DNA of 14,446 bases from Spirochaetaceae bacterium (lineage in GTDB: Bacteria; Spirochaetota; Spirochaetia; SZUA-6; RPPD01): NCBI GenBank assembly GCA_003818675.1, contig RPPD01000005.1, forward strand, positions 1 to 14,446, in the 5' to 3' direction. The notes beneath the pieces are model-generated. The model had not been told where the DNA came from. It saw only the letters and a program-made list of their open reading frames with translations, and did no database searches. A program made the translations under genes and the position numbers. This document shows, piece by piece, positions 7,445 through 14,446 of this stretch. Positions within the stretch are counted from its first letter, which is position 1. Each line of letters opens with the position of its first letter.

Positions 7445-7954
7445 TCAACCTTCTTTAAGCGCCTTGACAAACTCATCCAGAAGCTTTGAGTCTGCTATCT
7501 CTTTGCGAGGAATGATATGGGCGGTCATGGCGCTCAGGTAAATAAAAACATATTCTGGTGTTTCTATAATATTTTCAATAGTAGCAATCGCCTGTTCGTT
7601 TCTGGAATTTCCTGTTTCCTCCACAAGTTTTCCGTTTTCAAGGGAAAGGGTGTGGGCAGTCAATACTTCATGATTTTTGCCCTCGCTGTACAGGTTGACG
7701 ACGCTTGTTGCTATGCTTTTTTTAAAAATGGTTGGATAAAGAAGAACCCATGCTAGGGAAACAACCGCGGGTATTATGACTGCAGCCAGACTGAAGCTGC
7801 CCATGATAACAGTGAACAGAATATAAAGGCCCATTATAATTGGCAAAATGATCATAAGCAGAAGGAATTTGATTCTGAAGTATTTTGAATTCTTTGCATG
7901 GTAGAGATTGAAGTCAACCAGATGCTGCATTGTGATGTTGTACTGAAGCTTCAT
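7445..7954 (-). CDS. YcxB-like small membrane protein
   Basis: This 169-residue protein has the YcxB layout. A short N-terminal part reads YNITMQHLVDFNLYH. Two adjacent transmembrane helices follow at about 29-48 and 54-73. A soluble C-terminal domain ends in the family signature, visible as VFIYLSAMTAHIIPRKEI (residues 135-152). The family's function is unknown; many members occur in clostridia and other anaerobes. An AGGAAGG site lies about 8-10 nt upstream of the ATG. It sits 88 bp upstream of fprA on the same strand and may share its transcript; I see no convincing promoter between them. The family call rests on the two-helix layout and the IIPRKE motif. Confidence 0.75.
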   Translation of the reverse strand: MKLQYNITMQHLVDFNLYHAKNSKYFRIKFLLLMIILPIIMGLYILFTVIMGSFSLAAVIIPAVVSLAWVLLYPTIFKKSIATSVVNLYSEGKNHEVLTAHTLSLENGKLVEETGNSRNEQAIATIENIIETPEYVFIYLSAMTAHIIPRKEIADSKLLDEFVKALKEG

Positions 7955-8005
7955 ACAAAGTACCTTCCTGCCAAATGTCGGTCCGGCCTGTCATTTGTTC
8001 ACTCT

Positions 8006-8041
8006 ATTATACATGTTGTATTAAGACCACCGTTTTGTCAA
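8006..8041 (-). promoter_or_regulatory. Possible promoter of the YcxB-like gene (consensus boxes, wrong spacing)
   Basis: On the minus strand there is a perfect TTGACA (complement of 8036-8041) and a perfect TATAAT (complement of 8006-8011), but the spacer is 24 bp rather than about 17. The TATAAT is preceded directly by TG. It may be used with a different, poor -35 box or with an activator. The expected start near 7999 gives a leader of about 45 nt. Confidence 0.35.
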
Positions 8042-8049
8042 GAAAATCC

Positions 8050-8107
8050 GGATCTGCAAACTTTTTTCCGTTGTATTTATTTATCAGTAAAAATCTTTGC
8101 AGGATCC
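8050..8107. repeat. Imperfect inverted repeat in the sbcC to YcxB-like gap
   Basis: GGATCTGCAAA (8050-8060) is complementary to TTTGCAGGATCC (8096-8107) except for one extra base: an 11-bp stem with a one-base bulge around a 35-nt AT-rich centre. It lies in the 200-bp gene-free stretch 7955-8154, just upstream of the TTGACA box of the YcxB-like gene. No T-run typical of an intrinsic terminator follows on either strand. It could be an operator or an RNA stem at the 3' end of the sbcDC transcript. Confidence 0.5.
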
Positions 8108-8154
8108 ACGGTTGGGGGTCAAATCCTGAACCTGTTATGAGTTGTCATGCTGTC

Positions 8155-10515
8155 TTATACATCAAGCCAGCGAACTACAGACCCTGTGTCTGTGCGTCGC
8201 ACATCCAGGATATTGGGAAACTCGTCCTTCAGTTCCTCATCATGTGAGATGATGAGAATCTGGCGGTATTGCTCTTGCAGCAAAAGCAACGCCTGAAGGA
8301 TTTCATAGCGCCGTTCGCGGTCCTGGCTTCCGAAGATTTCGTCAAAGCCCAGGAATGCGGGAGCTGCGGCGCCTTCAAGGTCGCGAATTGCTGAACTTAA
8401 GGCCAGGCGAAGGCAAAGGTTGGCAAGATCCTGTTCGCCGCCTGAAAAGCGCGTGATGGGGAAATAATCTCCCTCGTCATGAATGAGAAAGCGGAAATCC
8501 TCGTCCACATGGATCGACTCGAATCTGCCCCGGGTAAGTTTTGAAAAAAGCGCGCTTGCGTAATGGCTCACCTGGGGCTGGATTTTCGAGAGAATGGCGG
8601 TTTTAAATCCGTCTAAAAGGCTTACAAGCTTTGAAAGCCTGAGAGCTTCACTTTCCTGGTTCGCGATTTTATTTCTGCGCTTTTCGTTTTCTGAAAGATC
8701 TTTTTCCAGAACAGAATGCATATGCCTGTTATCCTTCAACTGGTCTTTCAGGATGGACAGCTCCTTCGCGGCCTGGTCCTTGGCCATCTCTGTTTCCTGC
8801 ATGGAAACAAAAGCTGTCTGAAACGCTTTTTCCGAAAAACCTATTTCCCCCTTCTCTTGTAATGTTTTCTTTATCTGGTTTGACGTATCTTCCACTTCAG
8901 TTATAAGAGCTGCATGTTCCTTTTCGAGCAAGGGGAGTTCCTTTTTCCTCTCCAATAACCTGATAAACTCCTCATGCGTTTGTTTAAGATCAATTAAGCG
9001 ATTTTTAACTTTTTCATAATCATCTTTACGGAAGATAATTTTACCCATGTTTGAAAGCTTTTTCTCCAGTTGCCTTGTATTCTCCTGTTTCTGTTTCAAT
9101 TTGGTGAGCTTTATTGTGAAATTCTGGTGTTTTTCACGAAGGAATTTTTCCTGTTCAGAAATATCTGCCAGAGTTTTGCAGGCTTTGGCTGCGAGCTTTG
9201 CAAGTTCGGTCTGTTTCGCAGTATATGCTGTTCTTTCCGCTTCAAGTTTTTTCAAGGTTGCATCCAGTGCATCACCGAGCGGGCGAAGACATGTGGGACA
9301 GCAGGAATCCGCACCCTCGCGTGAAAGGGTCGCATGACTTTTTTCCCGCTCATCAAGGATATTACGGCATGTTGAAAGTGCGGTTTCTGCCGCATTTCTG
9401 GATGCAACAGCTTTTTCCTTCTCGGATTCCGCCTTATGAAGGTTTTCCTCAAGTTGTTTATGCAAAAGGACCGGATCATTTGATGAAGAAAAATCAGAAG
9501 CAAATTTCGCGAGTTCATTCTGCATCGATTTTATTTCACTGGAGTTTTCTCCAATCTGGCCTGACAGAAACTCTGCCTGGTCAAATGCCTCCTTTTCTTT
9601 TTCGAGTTTGACAAGCTGTTTTTCAAATTGTGCAAATTCAATATCAAGCGTTTCCAGTTCAGCAAGACGTTTTCCCTGTGCCTGTATCTCCTTTTGCCTG
9701 CGAATATTTGATTCCGACTGCTTCTCAAGCTGTTCCTTTTTGGAAGCAAGCTTTGCGTAGAGAGCTTCAACTTTTGCGCATTCGTCTTTTTTTTTCTGCT
9801 CAGCGAAATAGTTCTTTTTGGAAGCAGTATAGGCTGACAGGGCATTCTCATGCGCTTTCTCCGCAGACTCAGTGTCTTTTCCAATCTGTTTAATTGCGGC
9901 AGAAAGACGTGTGAGTTCTTCTATTTTTTGCAGGACTTGCCCAGGCGCTATCATCATGCTTTCCTGGCCTGTAATTTCGTCCCTGATCTTGCCTGCGTCA
10001 GCCCTGATTGTCCTCTGGACATCATCAATTCTGGTGACGCCAAGGATTTTTCTTATAAATGCCTTGCGGTCAGCGTCACCCAGCTCGCTTAAAAGGCCCA
10101 GTTCCTTCTGTCCTGCAAAAATGGAGCGGGAGAATGCGTCACCACCCATACCGATCAGATGAGTGATCTCGGCAGTAACTTCCTTCTGGCCCGTGGCCAC
10201 AGTTTTGCCATTGCAGGAAAGTTGCGCGTTCGCGGTGAGGTTTTTGCCGCGGAACTCGCGTTTTATTTCATATTCCCGGTTTTCAAAAAGCATTCGCATT
10301 GTCACTGCGACAGGTTCTTTTTCTCCTGCCTTCTGGTATCGCAGAAATTCCTTTTCTCCAGGGAACTCTCCATACAGGGCGAGCAGGATAGCGTCAAACA
10401 GGGTGGATTTTCCCGTGCCGTTTTTTCCTATGATCCCAACAAGGCCTTCGCGCAGTTCTATCCTGGCGTTGCGGTATTGTCTGAAATTGACAAGCTCGAG
10501 GGAGAGGAGAATCAT
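8155..10515 (-). CDS. sbcC: SbcC, ATPase subunit of the SbcCD (Mre11-Rad50-type) nuclease
   Basis: This 786-residue SMC-like ATPase partners SbcD to bind DNA ends and open hairpins and blocked ends. The N-terminal Walker A is GKNGTGKST (30-38). Two long Glu/Lys/Ala-rich coiled-coil arms (about 190-400 and 415-640) flank the zinc hook CPTC (C406, C409), itself preceded by another Cys. The C-terminal half holds the ABC signature SGGEQ (691-695), Walker B FLGFDE (D715, E716) and the switch histidine in IISHDE (H758). E. coli SbcC has 1048 residues, so the coils here are short; both ATPase lobes look complete. Its ATG overlaps the sbcD stop by 4 bp (ATGA), the usual sign of translational coupling. 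The 200 bp after its stop hold no gene. Confidence 0.96.
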   Translation of the reverse strand: MILLSLELVNFRQYRNARIELREGLVGIIGKNGTGKSTLFDAILLALYGEFPGEKEFLRYQKAGEKEPVAVTMRMLFENREYEIKREFRGKNLTANAQLSCNGKTVATGQKEVTAEITHLIGMGGDAFSRSIFAGQKELGLLSELGDADRKAFIRKILGVTRIDDVQRTIRADAGKIRDEITGQESMMIAPGQVLQKIEELTRLSAAIKQIGKDTESAEKAHENALSAYTASKKNYFAEQKKKDECAKVEALYAKLASKKEQLEKQSESNIRRQKEIQAQGKRLAELETLDIEFAQFEKQLVKLEKEKEAFDQAEFLSGQIGENSSEIKSMQNELAKFASDFSSSNDPVLLHKQLEENLHKAESEKEKAVASRNAAETALSTCRNILDEREKSHATLSREGADSCCPTCLRPLGDALDATLKKLEAERTAYTAKQTELAKLAAKACKTLADISEQEKFLREKHQNFTIKLTKLKQKQENTRQLEKKLSNMGKIIFRKDDYEKVKNRLIDLKQTHEEFIRLLERKKELPLLEKEHAALITEVEDTSNQIKKTLQEKGEIGFSEKAFQTAFVSMQETEMAKDQAAKELSILKDQLKDNRHMHSVLEKDLSENEKRRNKIANQESEALRLSKLVSLLDGFKTAILSKIQPQVSHYASALFSKLTRGRFESIHVDEDFRFLIHDEGDYFPITRFSGGEQDLANLCLRLALSSAIRDLEGAAAPAFLGFDEIFGSQDRERRYEILQALLLLQEQYRQILIISHDEELKDEFPNILDVRRTDTGSVVRWLDV

Positions 10516-11672
10516 GGCCTGCCCCCGGTATCAGTGCTTCCGGAAAGGTCAGGCTCTGCGAAATATTTTTTAATTGTATTCATAAGTTCTTTGGCTTCCA
10601 TGGGAGAGTCCGTGTTTTCCCTTGCATATTCACCAAAAAGTTCAAAAAGGCTTTCCTTTCTGATATCCCTGTGTTCAAATGAAAACTGTTCTTCACGGAA
10701 AATACGCCTGGTTCGCACAGAAAGTGCTTTTGGGAACATTGCGGCTATTTCATTATTGGGGAGTCCAAGGCTTTGGGACGGTTTCAGGCCGGAAAGCAGG
10801 ATGCTTACAATTGCATCAGCGTGTTTTTCGCTTTTGGAAAATGCCCCTATTTCAGCAAGGATGTTCTCCGCAGTCTTTTTTTCACAGGAATCCGCGGAAA
10901 AGCTTAACCATGGCCTGATGGAAAGTGGAATAAACCTGATTTCCGGTTTATTGTCGTGTGCAAGTGTGACAAAAAGGAATCCCTTTTCTTTTCCAGCATC
11001 TTTTTCATTCATGCGTTCCGTGGAACCTGAATACCAAACGCGGCCGCTTTTACTGACCTGTTTCATTGAATGAAAGTGGCCGAGTGCCGTGTAGGAAAAA
11101 TCATCCAGTATGCAACTCAATTCCTTTGGAAGAACCCGTTCACCGTATTCTTCCATGAGATAGTCAGCCCCTACAGAGGTGTGGAGCATCAATATATTGA
11201 ATTTCCCGGGAACGGGCTTGGTCCTTCGCAATTCAGTCACGGCGCGTTCCTCGTCGTTGATATGCGGTACTCCGTGGAAAACAGCATCTCCAATTGTGAC
11301 CTGTTCGTATGTCTCCTGAAAAACAGGGTATACAAGATCCAGGGAACGAAAGGACTGCAGGATTGGACTGGTATAGACCGTGCGGGGCGTAGAGTGGTTG
11401 CCTGCAATTATAATAACGGGAATTTTTGCTTCAGAAAGGCGCTTAAGGCCCGACAACCCCTGGATAAGGGCGCGGTTACTGGGGCATGGCCTGTGGAAAA
11501 AATCGCCGGTGTGCACCACCGCATCCGGTTTCTCCTGTATGACCAGGTCTACCGCCTCGCGCCAGGCGGCATAGATGTCGGCCTCGCGGACATTTACGCC
11601 CTCGGAGTTTACGCAGTCGAGGTCCTGAAAGCCCAGATGTGTGTCAGAGATATGTGCAAGCCGCAGGTTCAT
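10512..11672 (-). CDS. sbcD: SbcD, nuclease subunit of SbcCD
   Basis: This 386-residue metallophosphoesterase is the Mre11-type nuclease of SbcCD. Manganese-binding motifs are all present: SDTHLG (D10, H12), GDFFHR (D57), GNHS (N92, H93), H164 in LMLHTS, and GHFH (198-201). The C-terminal part (about 270-386) is the less conserved region that caps the nuclease and meets SbcC. I chose the ATG at 11672, which puts the DTHLG motif ten residues in, as is usual. An in-frame GTG at 11723 would add 17 residues unlike the family. That extension would also translate across the consensus-like promoter at 11682-11710. The -10 box ends 9 bp before the chosen start, so a near-leaderless transcript is likely. 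Confidence 0.95.
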   Translation of the reverse strand: MNLRLAHISDTHLGFQDLDCVNSEGVNVREADIYAAWREAVDLVIQEKPDAVVHTGDFFHRPCPSNRALIQGLSGLKRLSEAKIPVIIIAGNHSTPRTVYTSPILQSFRSLDLVYPVFQETYEQVTIGDAVFHGVPHINDEERAVTELRRTKPVPGKFNILMLHTSVGADYLMEEYGERVLPKELSCILDDFSYTALGHFHSMKQVSKSGRVWYSGSTERMNEKDAGKEKGFLFVTLAHDNKPEIRFIPLSIRPWLSFSADSCEKKTAENILAEIGAFSKSEKHADAIVSILLSGLKPSQSLGLPNNEIAAMFPKALSVRTRRIFREEQFSFEHRDIRKESLFELFGEYARENTDSPMEAKELMNTIKKYFAEPDLSGSTDTGGRP

Positions 11673-11681
11673 TTCCCGCCA

Positions 11682-11710
11682 AGTATAGCCGCGTGCCTTG
11701 GCAGTATCAA
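11682..11710 (-). promoter_or_regulatory. Candidate promoter of sbcDC, nearly leaderless
   Basis: On the minus strand TTGATA (complement of 11705-11710) and TATACT (complement of 11682-11687) each match consensus at five of six positions, with an exact 17-bp spacer. Transcription would start near 11675, about 3 nt before the sbcD ATG. A perfect 6-bp inverted repeat, GCCAAG (11678-11683) with CTTGGC (11697-11702), has arms 13 bp apart; one arm overlaps the -10 box and the other lies in the spacer near the -35 box, as an operator might. I see neither common LexA box (CTGT-N8-ACAG or GAAC-N4-GTTC). Confidence 0.65.
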
Positions 11711-11748
11711 GTGGCGGAGGCACTTAAGCCGGTTTCTGATGAAAATGT

Positions 11749-12606
11749 CTATCGCTTTGGCAACAGGCCCGAAACATCGAGCAATGAAGTGCCTTGACCC
11801 ATTACAGATGGCAGCTGGCCATTCCACTTTTCAACCCACATCTTCTGGATGATCTCGGGGGTGATTGAGCGGCGCAGCAGTTCCTGTTCAGCGGCCTGGC
11901 CTTCGGCCTGGGTAATGCGCGCGGCCTTCTGGTAGACTGCCTGTTCCGCGCGGTTTTTTTCAGTCTGGATTTTCACGAACTCGATCTGCTTGGCCTCAAT
12001 CTCCTGCACATACTCATCCATGAACTTGATCTCACGGATGCCGACTTCATCCAGTATGATGCCGTTATCACTGAAGACTGGCCTCAATATAGCCTCTATC
12101 CTGTTCTGGACCTCCTGGACATTGCCGGTATATAGGTGTTCAGCCTCGAACTCGCGCGGGATGTTCCTGGCCCAAATTCTGGAGTCGGTCTTGACAATTG
12201 TATCGACGAGTTTTAATTCATCGCCTATATTCTGCGCCACCCATGTTACTTTTGCGGGATCCACGCTGAACCGGACAGTATAATATATAATAACCTGCTG
12301 ACCGTCCTTGGTGTTTGTGTCCACGGGAAAATCCTTGTATTGGGCGCTGCTGACATGCTGTTTGTCCGCAGATGTGGTTTCATAGATCACCTTGCGTGTA
12401 TTGTACTCGAATGTGTCATCGGCAAACGGTGTGATCAGATGCATCCCGGGCTCAAGGATGCGGCCGGTCACTCGCCCGAAACTGGTCACTACCTGTACGC
12501 TGCCGGCGTTTACGATTCTGACAGACGAATATAATACCATTATGGCCAGTACCAGCGCGATTCCTGAAATGACAATTATCCTCTTAATATTTTTATCCAA
12601 TACCAT
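11749..12606 (-). CDS. SPFH (prohibitin/band 7) family membrane protein
   Basis: This 285-residue protein is anchored by one N-terminal transmembrane helix (residues 9-28) and followed by an SPFH domain (about 30-215): GSVQVVTSFGRVTG, LEPGMHLITPF and the later DEVGIREIKF. A Glu/Gln/Ala-rich coiled coil (195-245) leads to the prohibitin-like tail EKWNGQLPSVMGQG. SPFH proteins form large membrane rings that organise microdomains and often hold proteases such as FtsH. No NfeD-like partner gene is adjacent, and the tail looks more like prohibitin/HflC than flotillin. A very strong AAGGAGGT site lies 5 nt before the ATG. The gene has its own promoter candidate facing the arsR-type operon. It lies 76 bp upstream of sbcD, so read-through into sbcDC is possible. 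Its exact role is not determinable here. Confidence 0.9.
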   Translation of the reverse strand: MVLDKNIKRIIVISGIALVLAIMVLYSSVRIVNAGSVQVVTSFGRVTGRILEPGMHLITPFADDTFEYNTRKVIYETTSADKQHVSSAQYKDFPVDTNTKDGQQVIIYYTVRFSVDPAKVTWVAQNIGDELKLVDTIVKTDSRIWARNIPREFEAEHLYTGNVQEVQNRIEAILRPVFSDNGIILDEVGIREIKFMDEYVQEIEAKQIEFVKIQTEKNRAEQAVYQKAARITQAEGQAAEQELLRRSITPEIIQKMWVEKWNGQLPSVMGQGTSLLDVSGLLPKR

Positions 12607-12626
12607 AAAAGTACCTCCTTCATATG

Positions 12627-12655
12627 AGTCTATGTGGCGAATGCCATTGGGTCAA
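12627..12655 (-). promoter_or_regulatory. Candidate promoter of the SPFH gene
   Basis: On the minus strand TTGACC (complement of 12650-12655) and TAGACT (complement of 12627-12632) have a 17-bp spacer. The leader would be about 14 nt and would include the AAGGAGGT ribosome binding site. Its -35 box lies back to back with that of the divergent repressor gene. The two -35 regions form an inverted repeat, GTCAAGAA (12651-12658) with TTCTTGAC (12674-12681). Confidence 0.6.
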
Positions 12656-12676
12656 GAAGACTTAAAATGAAAGTTC

Positions 12677-12705
12677 TTGACAAAAAGACCTGTAAATATT
12701 AACAT
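12677..12705 (+). promoter_or_regulatory. Candidate promoter of the ArsR-family repressor and metal ATPase operon
   Basis: A perfect TTGACA (12677-12682) and TAACAT (12700-12705) are separated by 17 bp. The start of transcription is expected near 12712, inside the inverted repeat described at 12701-12726. Repressor binding there would block the promoter. Confidence 0.7.
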
Positions 12706-12726
12706 ATGAACAGATGAACATATGTT
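12701..12726 (+). promoter_or_regulatory. Probable ArsR/SmtB-type operator
   Basis: AACATATG (12701-12708) and CATATGTT (12719-12726) are perfect 8-bp inverted arms 10 bp apart. The centre also carries the direct repeat ATGAACA (12706-12712 and 12714-12720). ATATGAACA half-sites are typical of SmtB/CzrA-type operators. The element covers the -10 box and the start region of the repressor gene, the normal place for autorepression that metal relieves. Confidence 0.75.
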
Positions 12727-12744
12727 AGGATGAGGTGCAGAAAC

Positions 12745-13062
12745 ATGAAACGGCCAATTGCGGAAATCAGGAAAAGCATGCCAAAGGACGAGGTCCTCTA
12801 TGATCTGGCGGAATTCTTCAAGGTATTCGGTGACACAACCCGTGCCAAGATTATATGTGTGCTTTTTCGCTCAAGCTTATGCGTAAATGATATTGCCTCG
12901 GTTTTGGGCATGACCCAGTCGTCTGTTTCACACCATCTGCGGGTTTTGAAAACAAGCAGGATAGTAAAACATCAGAGGGCCGGCAAAGAGATCATTTATT
13001 CCCTGGATGATGAACACATAAAGAGAATATTTGATGAGGGTTTTGAGCATGGCAGAGAATAA
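12745..13062 (+). CDS. ArsR/SmtB-family metal-responsive repressor (CzrA/SmtB-like sensor site)
   Basis: This 105-residue winged-helix repressor normally dimerises, binds its own operator and lets go when metal binds. The recognition helix lies in VNDIASVLGMTQSSVSHHLRVL (about 47-68). The C-terminal helix carries D89-x-H91 ... H102-x2-E105, the alpha-5 metal-site pattern (D-x-H-x10-H-x2-H/E) of zinc, cobalt or nickel sensors such as CzrA and SmtB. Only one Cys (C46, in LCVND) is in the alpha-3 region, so the arsenic- or CadC-type two-cysteine alpha-3 site is absent. I chose the ATG at 12745 because GAGGTG precedes it by 7 nt; an ATG at 12730 has no spaced site. The gene overlaps the ATPase by 14 bp. 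Zn2+ is the likeliest effector, by inference. Confidence 0.92.
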   Translation: MKRPIAEIRKSMPKDEVLYDLAEFFKVFGDTTRAKIICVLFRSSLCVNDIASVLGMTQSSVSHHLRVLKTSRIVKHQRAGKEIIYSLDDEHIKRIFDEGFEHGRE

Positions 13063-14422
13063 TGGAAAAGATTTGAGCCGTACAGAAAACGGAAAACTTC
13101 ATGAGCTCGTACTGGAGGGGCTTAGCTGCACCACCTGCCAGGTCAGGATCGAGGAGGGGATATCAGGACTTCCGGGTGTCACCAGTGCAAGGATAAACTT
13201 CATGGACAAGACACTCGCCATAGACATAACGGACCAGGAACGGGCGTATGAAATTCTTTCAGACTCAAGGAAAATAATCACTGACATTGAACCTGAGATA
13301 ATTGTAAAGGAAAAAATGGTGGCCGGGGGCGGGAGAAAGATGTACCTGCTGCTCGGGCTCTGCTGTGCAGAATGCGCCCTGGCAATAGAAGAAAAAATCA
13401 GGAACATACCGGGTGTGACGAGGGCAAAAATAGATTTCGGGAAAAAGCAGCTGTTTGTGGATATGGATGATGAAGACCGTGCCCGCTTGATCGAGAAAGA
13501 GGCACAGGAAAAGGCAGAGAGTGTCGTGCGGGGCATTCGCATAAGGGACGAGGAAAAAAAGCTGGACCTTTTGCGGAAAATACGGCTCGCTCTTTTTGCC
13601 ATAGGTACAGGAGTGCTCGTGTCCACGATGATTTTCCAGCCGCCTGCTGGAATCGCCTTCTGGCTTTATATTGCCGCTTATGCGCTTGCCGGCGGCGATG
13701 TGCTCTGGCAGGCAATAAAAAACATGGGCCGAGGGCAGATTTTTGATGAAAACTTTCTCATGTCGATCGCCACAGCCGGCGCCTTTGTCGTAGGCGAGTT
13801 TCCCGAAGCGGTCTCCGTAATGGTTTTTTATAAAATCGGACAATTCCTCGAGGATATGGCCGTGGATCGCTCCCGGAAGCGGATTTCGTCCATTTTGCAG
13901 CTGCGGCCTCTATGGGCCATGAAAAAACACGGAAACACACTGGTGCGCACAAATCCCGAGGAAATCAGGATAGGCGATGAAATCCAGGTTGGTCCTGGCG
14001 AGCGAGTTCCTCTGGACGGCGTAGTCACAGAGGGTATGGCATTCCTGGATCAGAGCGCCCTCACAGGAGAATCAGTTCCTGTGAAAAAGGAAACAGGAGA
14101 CGAGGTATCAAGCGGCTCATTGGTGAAAAACTCGGTTCTCGTTTTAAAAGTGACAAAGACACTGGGAGACTCCGCCATTACCAGGATCATGGATTTTGTA
14201 GACCAAGTGCATGAGAAAAAGGCCAAAACCGAGCACTTCATCACAAAATTTGCCAGGGTATACACCCCGGCCGTTGTCATGGCAGCTGTGCTTGTCGCCT
14301 TCATTCCACCGCTTTTTATCCCGGGCCAGGTGCTTTCGGACTGGGTCTATCGCGCGCTGATCTTTTTGGTGATCTCCTGCCCATGCGCGCTTGTTCTCTC
14401 CATTCACTTGACGTATTTATAA
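13049..14422 (+). pseudogene. P1B-type heavy-metal ATPase (ZntA/CadA-like), prematurely stopped at the CPC motif
   Basis: The 457 readable residues form the first half of a Zn2+/Cd2+/Pb2+ efflux ATPase. Two metal-binding domains come first: GLSCTTC (C27, C30) and LCCAEC (C105, C106, C109). Transmembrane helices follow between about 178 and 270. The actuator domain carries TGES (339-342), and the ion-path helix carries CPC (444-446). After CPCALVLSI the family normally reads PLGYFGG and continues into the DKTGT phosphorylation domain. Here it reads HLTYL and then TAA. The window ends 24 bases later, and those bases still translate to GLGS in the same frame, as expected of the family. This looks like several small lesions or base errors rather than a natural end. 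The ATG at 13049 has AGGG 8 nt upstream and overlaps the repressor gene. Without its phosphorylation and nucleotide domains the product could not pump. Confidence 0.85.
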
Positions 14423-14446
14423 GGTCTTGGAAGCCATGCAAGAAAA

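Noticed and set aside
10159..11073. A 304-codon plus-strand frame opposite the sbcC/sbcD junction
   Set aside because: It is antisense to two genes whose motifs are complete. The frame is a by-product of their codon use.
11070..11852. A 260-codon plus-strand frame opposite sbcD and the end of the SPFH gene
   Set aside because: It crosses the sbcDC promoter region and lies antisense to clear genes, with no recognisable domain.
13099..13626. A 175-codon minus-strand frame inside the metal ATPase
   Set aside because: The serine-rich translation is the usual shadow of an alanine- and glutamate-rich gene on the other strand.
1..14446. CRISPR arrays, tRNA or rRNA genes, insertion sequences, phage genes or origins
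   Set aside because: I saw no regularly spaced repeats, cloverleaf-like segment, transposase, integrase or DnaA-box cluster. Nearly all the sequence is accounted for by the listed genes.

Overview
The window is ordinary chromosomal bacterial DNA, densely coded, with most genes on the minus strand. Gene content suggests an anaerobic or microaerophilic bacterium: a class A flavodiiron protein, an RRM-type RNA-binding protein and an HU-like fusion protein. The taxon cannot be fixed from sequence alone. Good Shine-Dalgarno sequences precede most starts, and readable sigma70-like boxes lie in several gaps. The right-hand end carries a damaged gene and may be a contig end.

Layout. 1-789 (minus): ZIP-family metal transporter, cut by the left edge. 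879-1733 (minus): unfamiliar N-terminal domain fused to an HU/IHF-like domain. 1734-2152: about 420 bp without a gene, holding a promoter and long leader for the small RRM protein at 2153-2425 (plus), which ends in a strong intrinsic terminator. 2529-6120 (minus): mrfB and mrfA, the exonuclease and DExH helicase pair known as yprB/yprA in Bacillus. 6154-7356 (minus): flavodiiron protein FprA. 7445-7954 (minus): YcxB-like membrane protein. 8155-11672 (minus): sbcC and sbcD, overlapping by 4 bp. 11749-12606 (minus): SPFH/prohibitin-like membrane protein. 12745-14422 (plus): ArsR/SmtB-family repressor and a P1B-type metal ATPase, starting divergently from the SPFH gene. The ATPase frame stops just after its CPC motif, 24 bases before the window ends.

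How the genes fit together. The centre reads as a genome-protection block: MrfAB (adduct or crosslink repair), SbcCD (processing of DNA ends and hairpins) and FprA (O2 or NO removal), with a membrane SPFH protein upstream of sbcDC. Both ends carry metal homeostasis: a ZIP transporter on the left, and a metal-sensing repressor with an efflux pump on the right. Two of the repair operons, mrfAB and sbcDC, have promoter-like boxes so close to their start codons that the predicted mRNAs would be almost leaderless. The least described item is the HU fusion protein, whose HU-like domain lacks the DNA-intercalating proline.
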